Under the pieces are notes generated by a model. That model ran no database searches and was not told where the DNA came from. It saw only the letters and a program-made list of their open reading frames with translations. A stretch of 64,000 nt of DNA. It comes from Caballeronia sp. LZ062 (GTDB lineage Bacteria > Pseudomonadota > Gammaproteobacteria > Burkholderiales > Burkholderiaceae). This document shows positions 36,973 to 49,067 of this stretch, one piece after another. The DNA lies in NCBI RefSeq assembly GCF_031450785.1, contig NZ_JARTWB010000002.1, forward strand, positions 1,116,001 to 1,180,000, given 5' to 3'. Both the position numbers and the translations under genes were made by a program. Each line of letters opens with the position of its first letter. Position 1 is the first letter of the stretch.

Positions 36973-37283
36973 ACGCTGCCTTCGATTTCATGGCCGCCAG
37001 CGCGCAGGACAAGATTGCGCATCTTGAAGCGCGTCTCGAAGCGGCGCTGAGTCCGCAATCCGTCCATATCGAGGACGACAGCGCCGCGCACGCGGGCCAC
37101 GCGGGCGCGGCGTCGGGCAGTCACTACACGGTGACGATCGTCGCGGAACGCTTCGCCGGCAAGGCGCGCGTGGCGCGGCATCGGCTGGTGTATGATGCGC
37201 TGGCCGAGGAAATGCGGCGCGGCGTGCACGCGCTTGCCATCCGGGCTTATACGCCGCAAGAGTTCGCAGAACAATTCGAATAA
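36969..37283 (+). CDS. BolA-family protein
   Basis: A 104-residue protein starting at a GTG at 36969 that overlaps the yciB stop; AAGGAGG lies seven bases upstream, inside yciB. An ATG at 36990 is a weaker alternative. The BolA domain is seen in [13 protein letters not shown] and the [20 protein letters not shown] segment, with the conserved His in [10 protein letters not shown]. An Ala/His-rich insert follows the first helix. BolA proteins work with monothiol glutaredoxins in iron-sulfur handling or as stress regulators. Confidence 0.9.
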   Translation: MNAAFDFMAASAQDKIAHLEARLEAALSPQSVHIEDDSAAHAGHAGAASGSHYTVTIVAERFAGKARVARHRLVYDALAEEMRRGVHALAIRAYTPQEFAEQFE

Positions 37284-37378
37284 ATCGCGGTTCGCTGGAC
37301 TCTCTGCAGTCCGGCGCCTGGCTTCAATCTCGCTAAACCCGCCTTTGAGGCGTCTGTTTGTTCAGTTAGGAACCTCCG

Positions 37379-38161
37379 ATGACTTTGAAAAAAACCCGCG
37401 TCTGGGTGTTGCTGGCTGCGTTCGCGGCGGCTCCCGCGTTCGCGCAGAACATCGCCGTCGTGAACGGCACGCCGATTCCCACGGCGCGCGCCGATGCGCT
37501 CGTGAAGCAACTCGTCCAGCAGGGTCAGCAGGATTCGCCGCAACTGCAACAGGCCGTGCGCGAAGAACTCATCAACCGCGAAATCCTGATGCAGGAAGCC
37601 GCCCGCGAAGGCGTGGCGAACCGCCCGGACGTGAAGGCGCAATTGGCCGTCGCGCAGCAGACCGTCGTGCTGCGCGCGATGATCGAAGACTTCGTCGCGA
37701 AGAACAAGCCGACCGATGCCGAAATCAAGGCGCGCTACGACCAGCTCGTGAAGCAGCAAGGCGGCGGCAAGGAACTGCATCTGCATCACATCCTCGTGGA
37801 TAACGAGGCGCAGGCGAACGACCTGATCGCGAAGATCAAGGGCGGCGCGAGCTTCGAAGACCTCGCGAAGCAATATTCGAAGGACCCGGGATCGGGCAAG
37901 AACGGCGGCGACCTCGACTGGTCCGCGCCCTCGGCGTATGTGCCGGAGTTCGGCGCCGCGGCCGAGAAGCTGAAGAAGGGCGAAGTCACGCCCGCGCCGG
38001 TTAAGACGCAATTCGGCTGGCACATCATTCGTCTCGACGACAGCCGCGATATCGCGCCGCCGCCGTTCGAGCAGGTCAAGGCGCAAATTGCGCAGCAAAT
38101 GCAGCAGGAAAAGCTGCAGGCGTTCGAAGAGAATCTGCGCAAGAAAGCGGTGATCAAGTAA
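37379..38161 (+). CDS. Periplasmic parvulin-type peptidyl-prolyl isomerase
   Basis: A 260-residue protein with a signal peptide (about residues 1-21, ending AFA), a SurA-like N-terminal helical chaperone part (about 25-125) and a PpiC/parvulin domain (about 130-225, LHLHHILVDN to FGWHIIRLDD). It assists folding of exported proteins. It ends the selO-msrB-yciB-bolA run, and a strong terminator follows. Confidence 0.93.
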   Translation: MTLKKTRVWVLLAAFAAAPAFAQNIAVVNGTPIPTARADALVKQLVQQGQQDSPQLQQAVREELINREILMQEAAREGVANRPDVKAQLAVAQQTVVLRAMIEDFVAKNKPTDAEIKARYDQLVKQQGGGKELHLHHILVDNEAQANDLIAKIKGGASFEDLAKQYSKDPGSGKNGGDLDWSAPSAYVPEFGAAAEKLKKGEVTPAPVKTQFGWHIIRLDDSRDIAPPPFEQVKAQIAQQMQQEKLQAFEENLRKKAVIK

Positions 38162-38193
38162 CTTTCCGCTTGCCGCGAACCTACGCTGCATAT

Positions 38194-38221
38194 AACAAAG
38201 CCGCCCTCGGGCGGCTTTGTT
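38194..38221 (+). terminator. Rho-independent terminator after the parvulin gene
   Basis: A 12-bp stem (AACAAAGCCGCC with its complement) and a CTCG loop, ending in a TTTGTT arm, follow the stop by 32 bases. It marks the end of the plus-strand run. Confidence 0.85.
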
Positions 38222-38244
38222 GCTTTTGAGATCGCGTAGTTCAA

Positions 38245-38272
38245 GAAAAACGCCCCGAGACGCCGGGGCGTT
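38245..38272 (-). terminator. Rho-independent terminator of purL
   Basis: AACGCCCCG (38249-38257) pairs with CGGGGCGTT (38264-38272). On the minus strand the stem is followed by a T-run (A residues 38246-38250). It lies 20 bases past the purL stop. Confidence 0.9.
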
Positions 38273-38291
38273 CTTCGACGCTTACGCGCGA

Positions 38292-41200
38292 TCAGCCGAG
38301 AAAGCGTCGCGCGTTCTGGAACACGCGCAGCCACGGGCTCGCGTCGGTGGTCCAGTCGGCGGGCGTCCAGCTCATCTGCACGTTGCGATGCACGCGCTCC
38401 ATGTGCGGCATCAGCACCGTGAAGCGGCCATCCGGCGTCGTGACGGACGTGATGCCTTGCGGCGAACCGTTGGGATTGAACGGATACTGCTCAGTCGCGT
38501 TGCCGCGATGATCGACGAAACGCATCGCGACGAGCGCGCTCGCCGCATCGCCCTGTTGCGAGAAGTCCGCGAAGCCTTCGCCGTGCGCGACCGCCACCGG
38601 AATGCGCGAGCCTTCCATGCCGGCGAAGAAGATCGACGGCGAGCTTTGCACTTCCACGAGCGAATAGCGCGCCTCGAACTGCTCGGATTTGTTGCGCGTG
38701 AACTTCGGCCAGGCTTCGGCGCCCGGAATGATCGACGCGAGGCTCGACATCATCTGGCAGCCATTGCAGATGCCGAGCGCGAACGTGTCCTGGCGCGCGA
38801 AGAACGCCGCGAACATGTCCGCGAGGCGCGGATTGAAGCGGATGGTCTTCGCCCAGCCCTCGCCCGCGCCGAGCACGTCGCCGTAAGAGAAGCCGCCGCA
38901 CGCCACCGCGCCCGCGAAATCGGCGAGCGTCGCGCGGCCTTCGAGCAGGTCGCTCATGTGGACGTCGTGCGCGTCGAAGCCGGCGCGGTCGAACGCGTAA
39001 GCCGTCTCCAGATGTGAGTTCACGCCCTGCTCGCGCAGAATCGCCACGCGCGGGCGCTTGTTCGTCGCGATGAGCGGCGCGGCCACGTCTTCCGCCGGAT
39101 CGAACGTGAGCACGGGCGAAAGGCCCGGATCCGTCGCGTCGAGCAGCGCGTCGTATTCGGCGTCGGCGCACGCCGGGTTGTCGCGCAGACGCGCGATGCG
39201 CCAGCTCACCTCGCTCCAGGCGCGATGCAGTTCGACGCGCGGCGCATCGAAAATCTTCTTCGCGTCGCGATAGATCTCGACGGCATCGCGCTCGTTCGGC
39301 TTGCCGATCACGTGCGAGCACGCCGACAACCCGTGTTCGCGCAGCGCGGCGAGCACCGCGTCGCGGTCGGCTGCGCGCACCTGCACGACGGCGCCCAGTT
39401 CTTCGGCGAAGAGCGCGCGGATGGTGCGGTCGTCGCGGCGGCCGCTCGTCTGCTTCGCCCAGTCTTTGGCGTCGCCGTAGTCGGATTCGTGATTGGCGTC
39501 GAGCGTCAGCATGTCCACGTTCAGCGACACGCCCACGTGCCCGGCGAACGCCATTTCGCAGACCGTCGCCCAGAGACCGCCGTCCGAGCGGTCGTGGTAC
39601 GCGAGCAGCTTGCCGTCTGCATTGAGCGACTGAATGGCGGCGAAAAAGCGCTTCAGGTCTTCCGCGTCGTCCACGTCGGGGACGGCATCGCCGACCTGCT
39701 GCGTGACTTGCGCGAGAATGCTGCCGCCGAGGCGATTGCGCCCGCGCCCGAGATCGATTGCAATGAGCACGGTGTTCGTATCGGCGACGAGCTGCGGCGT
39801 CAGATGCCGGCGCACGTCTTCGACCGGCGCGAACGCCGAGATGATCAGCGACACCGGCGACACCACTTCCTTCTGCGCGCCGCGCGCGTCCTGCCATTTC
39901 GTGCGCATGGACAGCGAATCCTTGCCGACCGGAATGCTGATGCCGAGCGCCGGGCACAGTTCCATGCCGATGGCCTTCACCGTCGCATAGAGCGCGGCGT
40001 CTTCGCCCGGGCTGCCGCACGCGGCCATCCAGTTGGCGGAGAGCTTGAGCTTGTTCAGCGATTCGATCGGCGCGGACGCAATGTTGGTCACCGCTTCGCC
40101 GACGGCCATGCGGCCGGAAGCCGGCGCGTCGATGACGGCGAGCGGCGTGCGCTCGGCCATCGTCATGGCTTCGCCGCGAAAGCCTGCGTAGTCCATCGTC
40201 GTGATCGCGCAGTCGGCGACGGGCACCTGCCACGGACCGACGAACTGGTCGCGCGCGGTCGTGCCGCCCACCGAGCGGTCGCCGATGGTGATCAGAAACG
40301 ACTTGCTGGCGACCGTCGGGTGCTTGAGCACATCGACGGCGACTTCCGACAGCGCGAGGCCGGTGACATCGACCGGCTCGAAGTGCGCGTGTTCGCGCTT
40401 CACGTCGCGATGCATCTTCGGCGGCTTGCCGAGCAGCACGTCCATCGGCATGTCGACCGGCTGCTGTCCTTCGTTCTCGTCGTCGATCAGCTTGAGCTGG
40501 CGCTCTTCCGTCGCGACGCCGACGACCGCGACCGGGCAACGCTCGCGCGCGCAGATGGCTTCGAATGCGGACAGATCGGCGGGCGCAATTGCCAGCACGT
40601 AACGCTCTTGCGCCTCGTTCGACCAGATTTCACGCGGCGACAGGCCGGTTTCTTCGAGTTGCACCTTGCGCAGTTCGAAGCGCGCGCCCTTGCCCGCGCC
40701 GTCGACGAGTTCCGGGAACGCGTTCGAGATGCCGCCCGCGCCGACGTCGTGAATCGACAGAATCGGGTTGTGCTCGCCCAACTGCCAGCACGCATTGATG
40801 ACTTCCTGCGCCCGGCGCTGAATTTCGGGATTGCCGCGCTGCACGGAATCGAAGTCGAGTTCGGCGGTGTTCGCGCCGGTGGCCATCGACGAAGCCGCGC
40901 CGCCGCCCATGCCGATGCGCATGCCCGGTCCGCCGATCTGAATCAGGAGCGTGCCGGCCGGCAAGTCTTGCTTGTGCGTGTGCTGGTCCGAGATATTGCC
41001 GATGCCGCCCGCAATCATGATCGGCTTGTGATAGCCGCGCACGCGGCCGCCGACGTTCTGCTCGTATGTACGGAAATAGCCGCCGAGATTCGGGCGGCCG
41101 AATTCGTTGTTGAACGCCGCCGCGCCGATGGGGCCGTCGATCATGATCTGCAACGGCGAGGCGATGCGGTCGGGGCGGCCATACGGCTCGTGTGCGTCGG

Positions 41201-42329
41201 CGGGATTGCGCGCGGACGGCGGCGTCGCGCTGTCGCGGGCGTTTTCCCACTTCTGACGCGCGTCGGGCAGGTCCAGATTCGACACGGTGAAACCCGCGAG
41301 ACCCGCTTTCGGACGCGCGCCGCGGCCGGTCGCGCCTTCGTCGCGGATTTCGCCGCCCGAGCCGGTCGCCGCGCCCGCGAACGGCGAGATGGCGGTCGGG
41401 TGATTGTGCGTCTCGACCTTCATGAGCGTGTGCGTCAGTTCGACGTGCCGCTCGTAGTGCTCGCTCTCGCCGCGCGGGAACCAGCGTTCCGCCACGCCGC
41501 CCTGCATGATCGCGGAATTGTCCGAATACGCGACGATCGTCCCTTCGTGGTTCAGCTTTTCGGTGTTGCGGATCATCTGGAACAGCGACATGTCCTGCTT
41601 CTCGCCGTCGATGGTCCACTCGCCGTTGAAAATCTTGTGGCGGCAGTGCTCGCTGTTCGCCTGCGCGAACATCATCAATTCGACATCGGTCGGATTGCGC
41701 TTGAGGCTTTCAAAAGCGTTCACCAGATAGTCGATCTCGTCATCCGCCAGCGCGAGACCCAGTTCCACGTTCGCCGCTTCCAGCGCCGAGCGCCCGGTGC
41801 CGATGATATCGACCGTCTGCAGCGGCTTCGCGGGCAGTTCATCGAAAAGATGCAGCGCCTGATCGCGCGATGCCGTGACGCTTTCCGTCATGCGGTCGTG
41901 CAGCGCCGCCGCGACCTGCGCGCGCGCCTCGTCCGACAGCGCCTTCTTGCCGCCGAGCAATCCGCTTTTCATCACGACCGAATACTCGACGCCGCGCTCG
42001 ATGCGCCGCACCTGCGTCAACCCACAGTGATGCGCGATGTCGGTCGCCTTGCTCGCCCACGGCGACACAGTGCCCAGGCGCGGCACGACCAGGAACTTCT
42101 CCACATGGCCGCGCTCTTTTTGTTCCTCGAACGGCGTGCCGTAGTGCATCAGCGCGTGAATGCGGTTCGTGTCTTCGTCGCTGAGCGGCTCGGACGCGTT
42201 GACGAAATGCAGAAATTGTCCGCGCACGCCGACGATGTTCGCGTCGATGCGGGCGAGCGTTTCGAGGAGACGAGTCTGACGGAAATCGGAGAGGGCCGAA
42301 GCGCCGGGGAAACACGAGAAGTGGGCCAT
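38292..42329 (-). CDS. purL: Phosphoribosylformylglycinamidine synthase
   Basis: A 1345-residue single-chain PurL, full length for the large proteobacterial type. It makes FGAM from FGAR, ATP and glutamine in purine biosynthesis. The N-terminal PurS-like domain ([14 protein letters not shown]) is followed by two AIRS-like halves with [28 protein letters not shown]-terminal glutamine amidotransferase has the nucleophile Cys in [10 protein letters not shown] and a His/Glu pair in [10 protein letters not shown]. It stands alone, divergent from the FAD enzyme gene, with its own promoter and terminator. Confidence 0.97.
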   Translation of the reverse strand: MAHFSCFPGASALSDFRQTRLLETLARIDANIVGVRGQFLHFVNASEPLSDEDTNRIHALMHYGTPFEEQKERGHVEKFLVVPRLGTVSPWASKATDIAHHCGLTQVRRIERGVEYSVVMKSGLLGGKKALSDEARAQVAAALHDRMTESVTASRDQALHLFDELPAKPLQTVDIIGTGRSALEAANVELGLALADDEIDYLVNAFESLKRNPTDVELMMFAQANSEHCRHKIFNGEWTIDGEKQDMSLFQMIRNTEKLNHEGTIVAYSDNSAIMQGGVAERWFPRGESEHYERHVELTHTLMKVETHNHPTAISPFAGAATGSGGEIRDEGATGRGARPKAGLAGFTVSNLDLPDARQKWENARDSATPPSARNPADAHEPYGRPDRIASPLQIMIDGPIGAAAFNNEFGRPNLGGYFRTYEQNVGGRVRGYHKPIMIAGGIGNISDQHTHKQDLPAGTLLIQIGGPGMRIGMGGGAASSMATGANTAELDFDSVQRGNPEIQRRAQEVINACWQLGEHNPILSIHDVGAGGISNAFPELVDGAGKGARFELRKVQLEETGLSPREIWSNEAQERYVLAIAPADLSAFEAICARERCPVAVVGVATEERQLKLIDDENEGQQPVDMPMDVLLGKPPKMHRDVKREHAHFEPVDVTGLALSEVAVDVLKHPTVASKSFLITIGDRSVGGTTARDQFVGPWQVPVADCAITTMDYAGFRGEAMTMAERTPLAVIDAPASGRMAVGEAVTNIASAPIESLNKLKLSANWMAACGSPGEDAALYATVKAIGMELCPALGISIPVGKDSLSMRTKWQDARGAQKEVVSPVSLIISAFAPVEDVRRHLTPQLVADTNTVLIAIDLGRGRNRLGGSILAQVTQQVGDAVPDVDDAEDLKRFFAAIQSLNADGKLLAYHDRSDGGLWATVCEMAFAGHVGVSLNVDMLTLDANHESDYGDAKDWAKQTSGRRDDRTIRALFAEELGAVVQVRAADRDAVLAALREHGLSACSHVIGKPNERDAVEIYRDAKKIFDAPRVELHRAWSEVSWRIARLRDNPACADAEYDALLDATDPGLSPVLTFDPAEDVAAPLIATNKRPRVAILREQGVNSHLETAYAFDRAGFDAHDVHMSDLLEGRATLADFAGAVACGGFSYGDVLGAGEGWAKTIRFNPRLADMFAAFFARQDTFALGICNGCQMMSSLASIIPGAEAWPKFTRNKSEQFEARYSLVEVQSSPSIFFAGMEGSRIPVAVAHGEGFADFSQQGDAASALVAMRFVDHRGNATEQYPFNPNGSPQGITSVTTPDGRFTVLMPHMERVHRNVQMSWTPADWTTDASPWLRVFQNARRFLG

Positions 42330-42368
42330 TGTGACGGTGCGTCGATGACGTCTGTGAGCCGCTCGATG

Positions 42369-42388
42369 GCACTCGGCGCGCCGAGTGC
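42369..42388. repeat. Perfect 20-bp palindrome in the purL leader
   Basis: GCACTCGGCG is followed directly by its reverse complement CGCCGAGTGC. It lies between the candidate purL -10 box and the start codon, 40-59 bases upstream of the ATG, so it would be transcribed. It could be an operator just past the promoter, or form an mRNA structure. It does not match the E. coli PurR site. Confidence 0.6.
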
Positions 42389-42421
42389 GGGAAAGCGGCG
42401 TGAGGCGGAGTGAAGACCGCG

Positions 42422-42427
42422 ATTATA
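42422..42427 (-). promoter_or_regulatory. Candidate -10 box of purL
   Basis: TATAAT on the minus strand (in GGTTATAATC) is a perfect consensus in a GC-rich neighbourhood. No consensus -35 was found at 16-18 bases. It implies a leader of about 85 nt with the palindrome inside. Confidence 0.5.
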
Positions 42428-42741
42428 ACCCGGATGCGTCTCGAAATCGGCCGCGCCTGGGCGGATAGCGCCGTCGCGCTCCGCTTCGCGAAACGCGGGC
42501 ATCGCGTTGCTTATCCTGAAATTGGCCGCTGGATTGCCAGGCTTCGCGGCGCGCCTATTTCGCGGTCGAGCGGTTCGGGAATACCCGTCCCTGGACGCCG
42601 CGTTTGGCGCTATCATGGCGCGCTTTCTTCGGGCGCGGCACGCCGCCGCGCTTGCCGTCTTACCGTCAGGACACGCGGCTTGCCGGGCGCTCGATGCGTC
42701 GCGCCGCGCGTGCGTTCTCCCGCCTTCGGGCACAAAAAGTC

Positions 42742-44034
42742 ATGGATGTCATCGTCATCGGCGGAGGAATCGCCGGCATCGCCACCGCTTATCAGTTGCA
42801 CGCGTCCGGGCATCGCGTCTGTGTGATCGAGCGCCACGCGACGGTCGCGCAAGGCGCAACGTATGGCCAGGGCGGCGCGCTTCTGCCCTCGCCGCTCGAC
42901 GTCTGGTTCGGACCGACATTCATGGCGTCGAGCCGCGCGAAGCAAAGCGGCATGATCGTGAGAACCGGCTTCGACGGCGCCGCGCGCGATTTCCTCAAGC
43001 GGCTCGGCCAGTGGCGCGAACCGCAGGCATTTTCGGCGCAGTACGCGCTCTTGCAGCCGCTCGTCGAGTTGTCGCGGCGGGCACTCGCGGATATCGAAGC
43101 GCGGTTCGAACTTGAGTACGAACAGCGCGTCGGCATGCTGCACGTCTTCCGGCACGCCCGCGAACTCGACGACGCGCAAGCAGCCATCGAGCTTTTGAAG
43201 CGCTTCGGCGTGCCGCACCGGGTGCTCGATCCGGACGAATGCGTGCGGGCCGAGCCTTCCGTCCCGGACGACCCGGCGTTCGCGGGCGGCGTGTTGCTGC
43301 CCGACGAGCGCACGGCGAACTGCCCGCTGTTCACGAAGCAACTGAAGCAATTGCTCGAAGAAGCGGGCGTCGAGTTCCGCATGTGTTGCGAGGTCGCGTC
43401 GCTGCGGCTGGAAGAACGGCGCGCGGCGGTCGAACTCGCCCGCTCGAAGGACGACAAGAAACGCCATGCCGGCGCCGACGTGATATCCGCCGACGCGGTC
43501 GTCGTGGCAGCGGGGGCGGATACGCCCGCGCTCGTCGGCGGCTTCCGTTCCACGCCGTCGCTTTATCCGCTGCGCGTGCACACGCTGACGGCGCCCGTTG
43601 CCTACGAGGAACGCGCGCCGCACATCACGGTGGTGGATTCGGTGAAGCGCATCACGATGTCGCGGGTCAATCAACGGTTGCGCGTCGGTGGCGCGGGCGT
43701 TTTCCAGAGTTTCGCCAAAGCGGATAAACCGGCGCACGCCGGCCTCGCGCGCCGCGCCTTCGACGTGCTCGGCCAAGGCACGCACGACTGGATTCCGGGT
43801 GCCGCGCGCGTATCGGCTGCGCGTTCCTGGGACGGCTTGCGGATGCTTTCGGCGGACGGGCTGCCGGTAGTGGGCGCGACGCGGCATCCGCGCCTTTTCG
43901 TCAACGCGGCGCATGGTCCGGCGGGCTGGGGCCTCGCGTGCGGGTCTGCTAAAGTGGTCGCGGATCTCGTCTCCGGTCTCACGCCCGATCTCCCCGCCGA
44001 GACGCTCGCGGCCATCGGCGTCGAACGCTTCTGA
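42742..44034 (+). CDS. D-amino acid dehydrogenase-like FAD-dependent oxidoreductase
   Basis: The protein has 430 residues from the ATG at 42742 (MDVIVIGGGIAGIATAYQL), with a Rossmann FAD-binding motif at residues 4-16. It belongs to the DAO family with DadA-like features such as ERHATVAQGATYGQGGALLPSP and the C-terminal AAHGPAGWGLACGSAKVVADL. It likely oxidises a D-amino acid or related amine and feeds the respiratory chain. No alanine racemase is adjacent, so the substrate is open. It is divergent from purL. Confidence 0.85.
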   Translation: MDVIVIGGGIAGIATAYQLHASGHRVCVIERHATVAQGATYGQGGALLPSPLDVWFGPTFMASSRAKQSGMIVRTGFDGAARDFLKRLGQWREPQAFSAQYALLQPLVELSRRALADIEARFELEYEQRVGMLHVFRHARELDDAQAAIELLKRFGVPHRVLDPDECVRAEPSVPDDPAFAGGVLLPDERTANCPLFTKQLKQLLEEAGVEFRMCCEVASLRLEERRAAVELARSKDDKKRHAGADVISADAVVVAAGADTPALVGGFRSTPSLYPLRVHTLTAPVAYEERAPHITVVDSVKRITMSRVNQRLRVGGAGVFQSFAKADKPAHAGLARRAFDVLGQGTHDWIPGAARVSAARSWDGLRMLSADGLPVVGATRHPRLFVNAAHGPAGWGLACGSAKVVADLVSGLTPDLPAETLAAIGVERF

Positions 44035-44146
44035 CGCGCTGTTGACGCGCTTTTGACGCGCGATTCAGCCACCCGACGCGGCGTGGCATGAACGGTGCGA
44101 GCCGGGACGCTTTCGCCTCCTCTGCCGACTCCTCGTTCGCGCCGCC

Positions 44147-45700
44147 ATGACCGCATCCGCTTCCTATTTCACGCCCGACGACGACGCGCTCCCGCTCTTG
44201 ACGCTCGCGGAACTGCGCAGTCTTGAAGCGCGCGCCGCCGCCGCCCTGCCGCCGCATACGCTCATGGCCCACGCGGGCGCGGCCGCCGCGCAGTATCTGC
44301 TCGATGCCCTCTCCCGCGATCCCGATGCACGCGCGCTGCCCGTGTGGATCGCGGCCGGTCCCGGCAACAACGGCGGCGATGCACTGATGGTCGCCGAGCA
44401 TCTGCATCGAGCAGGCGTGGCCGTGCGGGTCTGCATGCCGATAGCGGTCAAGCCCGACGACGCGCGCTGGGCGCTCGACGCGGCGCAAGCGGCCGGCGTG
44501 CCGATAGACAGCGAGCCGCCCGCCTCCTTCGACGGTTTCGGCTGGCTCGTCGACGGCATGTTCGGCATCGGACTCACGCGTCCGCTCGATGGCGTCTTCG
44601 CCGCGCTCGCCGGGCGCATGTCGCGACGCGCGCAGCAGTCCGGCCGCGTGCTCGCGCTGGATGTGCCGAGCGGCCTCGACAGCGATACCGGCGCGCCCGT
44701 CGGCGGCGGCGAGGCGCTGCGCGCGAATGCGACGATTACCTTCATCGGCGCAAAGCCGGGCCTCATCACCGCGCTCGGCCGCGATCTGTGCGGCACGCTG
44801 CACGTCGCGACGCTCGATCTGGAGCCGCCCGCCGCGCCCTCGGTCGTGCTCAACGCGACATCGCTTTTCCGGGCGAGCCTGCCGCCGCGCGACTTCGCCA
44901 CCAACAAGGGCACGTTCGGCACGCTGGCCGTCGTGGGCGGCGACACGGGCATGTGCGGCGCGCCGATCCTCGCGGCGCGCATGGCGCTCTATGCGGGCGC
45001 GGGCAAGGTCCACGTCGCGTTTCTGGGCGAAGGCGGCCCGCCCTACGACCCGCCGCATCCCGAACTGATGCTGCATCACGTCGACGGCTTCGCGCTCGAC
45101 AAGACGGACGCGCTGTCCATCGGCTGCGGCATGGGGAAGACGGATCGCGCGAAACGCGTGCTCGCCGATGTGCTCAAGCTCGACATGCCGAAACTGCTCG
45201 ATGCCGACGCGCTCAATCTGATCGCGACGGATGACGCGCTGGCGGGCGAAGTCGCGGCGCGCGGCCGCGCGGGCGACCCGTGCGTGCTGACGCCGCACCC
45301 GCTGGAGGCCGCGCGGCTTCTGCAATCCGACGCGAAAGCCGTGCAGGCGGACCGCATCTCCGCGGCGCGCCAGCTTTCGGCGCGCTACGCGGCTGTCGTC
45401 GTGCTGAAAGGATCGGGCACGGTGATCGCGTCGCCGGATGGCCGCGTCGCCGTGAATCCGACCGGCAACGCCGGACTCGCCACGGGCGGCACCGGCGACG
45501 TGCTCGGCGGCCTGATCGGCGCGTTGCTCGCGCAAAAGCTGCCGCAGTACGAAGCGGCGCTCGCGGGCGTCTATCTCCACGGACTCGCTGCGCAGACGCT
45601 GACCGGTCGCGGCATCGGACCGGCCGGCCTCACGGCGGGCGAACTCGCGCCCGAGGTGCGCGGTCTCATTAACCGCCTGTTTTATCCGCCGAACGGCTAA
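44147..45700 (+). CDS. nnr: Bifunctional NAD(P)H-hydrate epimerase/dehydratase
   Basis: A 517-residue fusion of YjeF N-terminal epimerase (about 15-225) and a C-terminal ADP-dependent dehydratase domain (about 235-510). The epimerase has [17 protein letters not shown] and [13 protein letters not shown]. The dehydratase has [19 protein letters not shown] and [12 protein letters not shown]. It repairs damaged NADH and NADPH hydrates. It lies 112 bp after the FAD enzyme gene on the same strand. Confidence 0.95.
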   Translation: MTASASYFTPDDDALPLLTLAELRSLEARAAAALPPHTLMAHAGAAAAQYLLDALSRDPDARALPVWIAAGPGNNGGDALMVAEHLHRAGVAVRVCMPIAVKPDDARWALDAAQAAGVPIDSEPPASFDGFGWLVDGMFGIGLTRPLDGVFAALAGRMSRRAQQSGRVLALDVPSGLDSDTGAPVGGGEALRANATITFIGAKPGLITALGRDLCGTLHVATLDLEPPAAPSVVLNATSLFRASLPPRDFATNKGTFGTLAVVGGDTGMCGAPILAARMALYAGAGKVHVAFLGEGGPPYDPPHPELMLHHVDGFALDKTDALSIGCGMGKTDRAKRVLADVLKLDMPKLLDADALNLIATDDALAGEVAARGRAGDPCVLTPHPLEAARLLQSDAKAVQADRISAARQLSARYAAVVVLKGSGTVIASPDGRVAVNPTGNAGLATGGTGDVLGGLIGALLAQKLPQYEAALAGVYLHGLAAQTLTGRGIGPAGLTAGELAPEVRGLINRLFYPPNG

Positions 45701-45749
45701 TGCCGCCGCGCTTGTGACGGGTTGCAAGCATCCCTTCACGCATCGTCGC

Positions 45750-45755
45750 TATACT
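45750..45755 (+). promoter_or_regulatory. Candidate -10 box of pgi
   Basis: TATACT lies about 142 bases upstream of the pgi ATG. Neither a clear -35 nor a good ribosome site is seen, so this is tentative. Confidence 0.3.
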
Positions 45756-45896
45756 CCCTTTGATTCGTTGCTTCGATTCGGGCATCCGCGGCGGCACGCA
45801 CCGCGTTCACGAACCTTCGATGGTCGCAGTACGCAGCCTCGGCAAACCGTATCCGCACGGACGTTTCCAACTGTCACTCTGGACTATCAGACCGCT

Positions 45897-47519
<1,623 letters not shown>

Positions 47520-47534
47520 ATGCCGTTTGTGCTG

Positions 47535-47565
47535 ACGCCCGCATCTTCGCCGATGCGGGCGTTTT
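47535..47565 (+). terminator. Rho-independent terminator of pgi
   Basis: ACGCCCGCATC (47535-47545) pairs with GATGCGGGCGT (47552-47562) around TTCGCC, and TTTT follows. It starts 15 bases after the stop codon and precedes the convergent ATPase stop. Confidence 0.85.
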
Positions 47566-47570
47566 CGCGT

Positions 47571-48272
47571 CTAGACGGCGAGGCCGTTGACGAGCCGCCC
47601 CGCTTCGATCGTGACCGTCGCGTCGCAGCGTTGCGCAAGTTCGGTGTCGTGCGTGACGAGCACGAGGGTCGCACCGTTGCGCTCGTTCATCTCGAACATC
47701 AGGTCGATGATCGCGTAGCCGGTCGCGGCGTCGAGGCTGCCCGTGGGTTCATCGGCGAAAAGAATCGCGGGATGCGTGGCGAAGGCGCGTGCGAGCGCGA
47801 CGCGCTGTTGTTCGCCGCCGGAAAGCAGCTTCGGGTAATGCCCGGTGCGCTGCGAAAGTCCGACCTGGTCGAGCAGCGAGCGCGCACGCTGTGCAATCTG
47901 ATCGTGCGGCATCTCGGCGCGCAACTCGAGCGGCAGCATGACATTCTCCAGCGCGGTCAGGTGCGGCATCAACTGGAACGACTGGAACACGAAGCCGACC
48001 GCGCCGCTTCTGAGCGCCGCGCGCTCGTCTTCGTTCAGTGCCGATAGCTCCTTGCCGAGCAGGCGAACCGAGCCGTCGCTCGCGCTGTCCAATCCCGCGA
48101 GCAAGCCGAGCAACGTCGACTTGCCCGACCCGGATGCCCCGACGATCGCCACGCTGCTGCCCTTCGCGATCGACAAGTCGATGTTGTCCAGAATCGTCAG
48201 CTCGCCCGTGGCGTCCTTCACCCGTTTGCTCAATCCCCGAACTTCGATGACCGGCTCGATATTGTTTTGCAT
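47571..48272 (-). CDS. YbbA-type ABC transporter ATP-binding protein
   Basis: A 233-residue ATPase of the LolD/YbbA group. It has Walker A GASGSGKS (45-52), the Q-loop [16 protein letters not shown], signature [15 protein letters not shown] and Walker [13 protein letters not shown]. The ATG at 48272 shares CATG with the start of the divergent arylesterase gene. AAGGTG upstream of this start lies inside codons 3-5 of the arylesterase. In E. coli ybbA is followed by the permease ybbP; no permease gene follows here. It is an orphan ATPase or works with a remote permease. Confidence 0.9.
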   Translation of the reverse strand: MQNNIEPVIEVRGLSKRVKDATGELTILDNIDLSIAKGSSVAIVGASGSGKSTLLGLLAGLDSASDGSVRLLGKELSALNEDERAALRSGAVGFVFQSFQLMPHLTALENVMLPLELRAEMPHDQIAQRARSLLDQVGLSQRTGHYPKLLSGGEQQRVALARAFATHPAILFADEPTGSLDAATGYAIIDLMFEMNERNGATLVLVTHDTELAQRCDATVTIEAGRLVNGLAV

Positions 48273-48948
48273 GGACACCTTGAATAAGAACTGGAGCGCG
48301 CGTGATTTCGTGAAGGCTGCAATCGCGAGCGTGATGCTGACGGCGGCTGCTTTGTCGAATGCGCAAGCAGCCGATGCGCAAGCCAAGCCAGCCATCGTCG
48401 TGCTGGGCGACAGTCTCTCGGCGGAATACGGCCTGCCGCGCGATACCGGCTGGGTCAATCTGCTGCGCGAGCGGCTGGCGAAAGAGCGTCTCGATTATAG
48501 CGTCGCCAATTCGAGCATCAGCGGCGACACCACGAGCGGCGGACGCGCGCGGCTCACCACCGTGCTCGCGCGCATCAAGCCGGCAGTCGTTATCGTGGAA
48601 CTCGGCGCCAACGATGCGCTGCGTGGCGTGCCGCTCACGACCACTGAAGCCAACCTTCGCGCCATCGTGGATGCATCGCAGGCCGCCCATGCGAAAGTGC
48701 TGCTCATCGGCATGTATGTGCCGCCGAACTACGGCCCGGACTATTCGCAAAAGTTCCACGCCGTGTATGAGCGCATCGCGAAGGACAAGAATGCAGCGCT
48801 CGTCCCGTTCCTGCTCGCGGGCATCGAAAACAAGCCGTCCATGTTCCAGGCCGACCAGATTCATCCGACGGTGCAGGCCCAGCCATTGCTTCTAGACAAC
48901 GTCTGGCCGACGTTGAAACCCTTGCTGGGCGCGGGCGCGTCTCGGTAG
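48271..48948 (+). CDS. tesA: Arylesterase/SGNH hydrolase (TesA-like)
   Basis: A 225-residue exported lysophospholipase/arylesterase of the SGNH family. The signal peptide ends about residue 34 (NAQAADA). Block I VVLGDSLSAEYG holds the catalytic Ser48, block III GANDALRG the Asn, and block V DQIHPT has Asp195 and His198. The start is the ATG at 48271, which overlaps the divergent ATPase start. An upstream in-frame ATG at 48247 is an alternative but adds only eight residues before the signal. No clear ribosome site is seen for either. Confidence 0.9.
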   Translation: MDTLNKNWSARDFVKAAIASVMLTAAALSNAQAADAQAKPAIVVLGDSLSAEYGLPRDTGWVNLLRERLAKERLDYSVANSSISGDTTSGGRARLTTVLARIKPAVVIVELGANDALRGVPLTTTEANLRAIVDASQAAHAKVLLIGMYVPPNYGPDYSQKFHAVYERIAKDKNAALVPFLLAGIENKPSMFQADQIHPTVQAQPLLLDNVWPTLKPLLGAGASR

Positions 48949-49067
48949 CCGCGACGCAGCCGCCACAGCACTTCAAAACGCGAAACGCGGCCAGGATTCA
49001 GGTGTCTCAGACTCTCGCGTCACTCTTATAACCCGCTCGACATCGAGCGACTCTACAAGGAGGTCAC

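Larger units (their letters stand above)
42330..42741. other. Divergent intergenic region between purL and the FAD enzyme gene
   Basis: This 412-bp stretch contains the purL leader with a 20-bp palindrome (42369-42388) and a candidate purL -10 box (42422-42427). The right part, 42430-42741, holds only frames without codon bias and presumably carries the promoter of the plus-strand gene. Confidence 0.6.

Noticed and set aside
39225..42413. A 1062-codon plus-strand frame opposite purL.
   Set aside because: It is Arg/His/Val-rich antisense shadow of a well-defined full-length purL and shows no motif or ribosome site.
42604..42741. A 46-residue in-frame N-terminal extension of the FAD enzyme.
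   Set aside because: The FAD-binding motif sits at the very N-terminus in this family, so the ATG at 42742 fits better.
45714..45896. A 61-residue in-frame N-terminal extension of pgi.
   Set aside because: It is not like any Pgi N-terminus and lies upstream of the family-typical MTLKSHPAW start.
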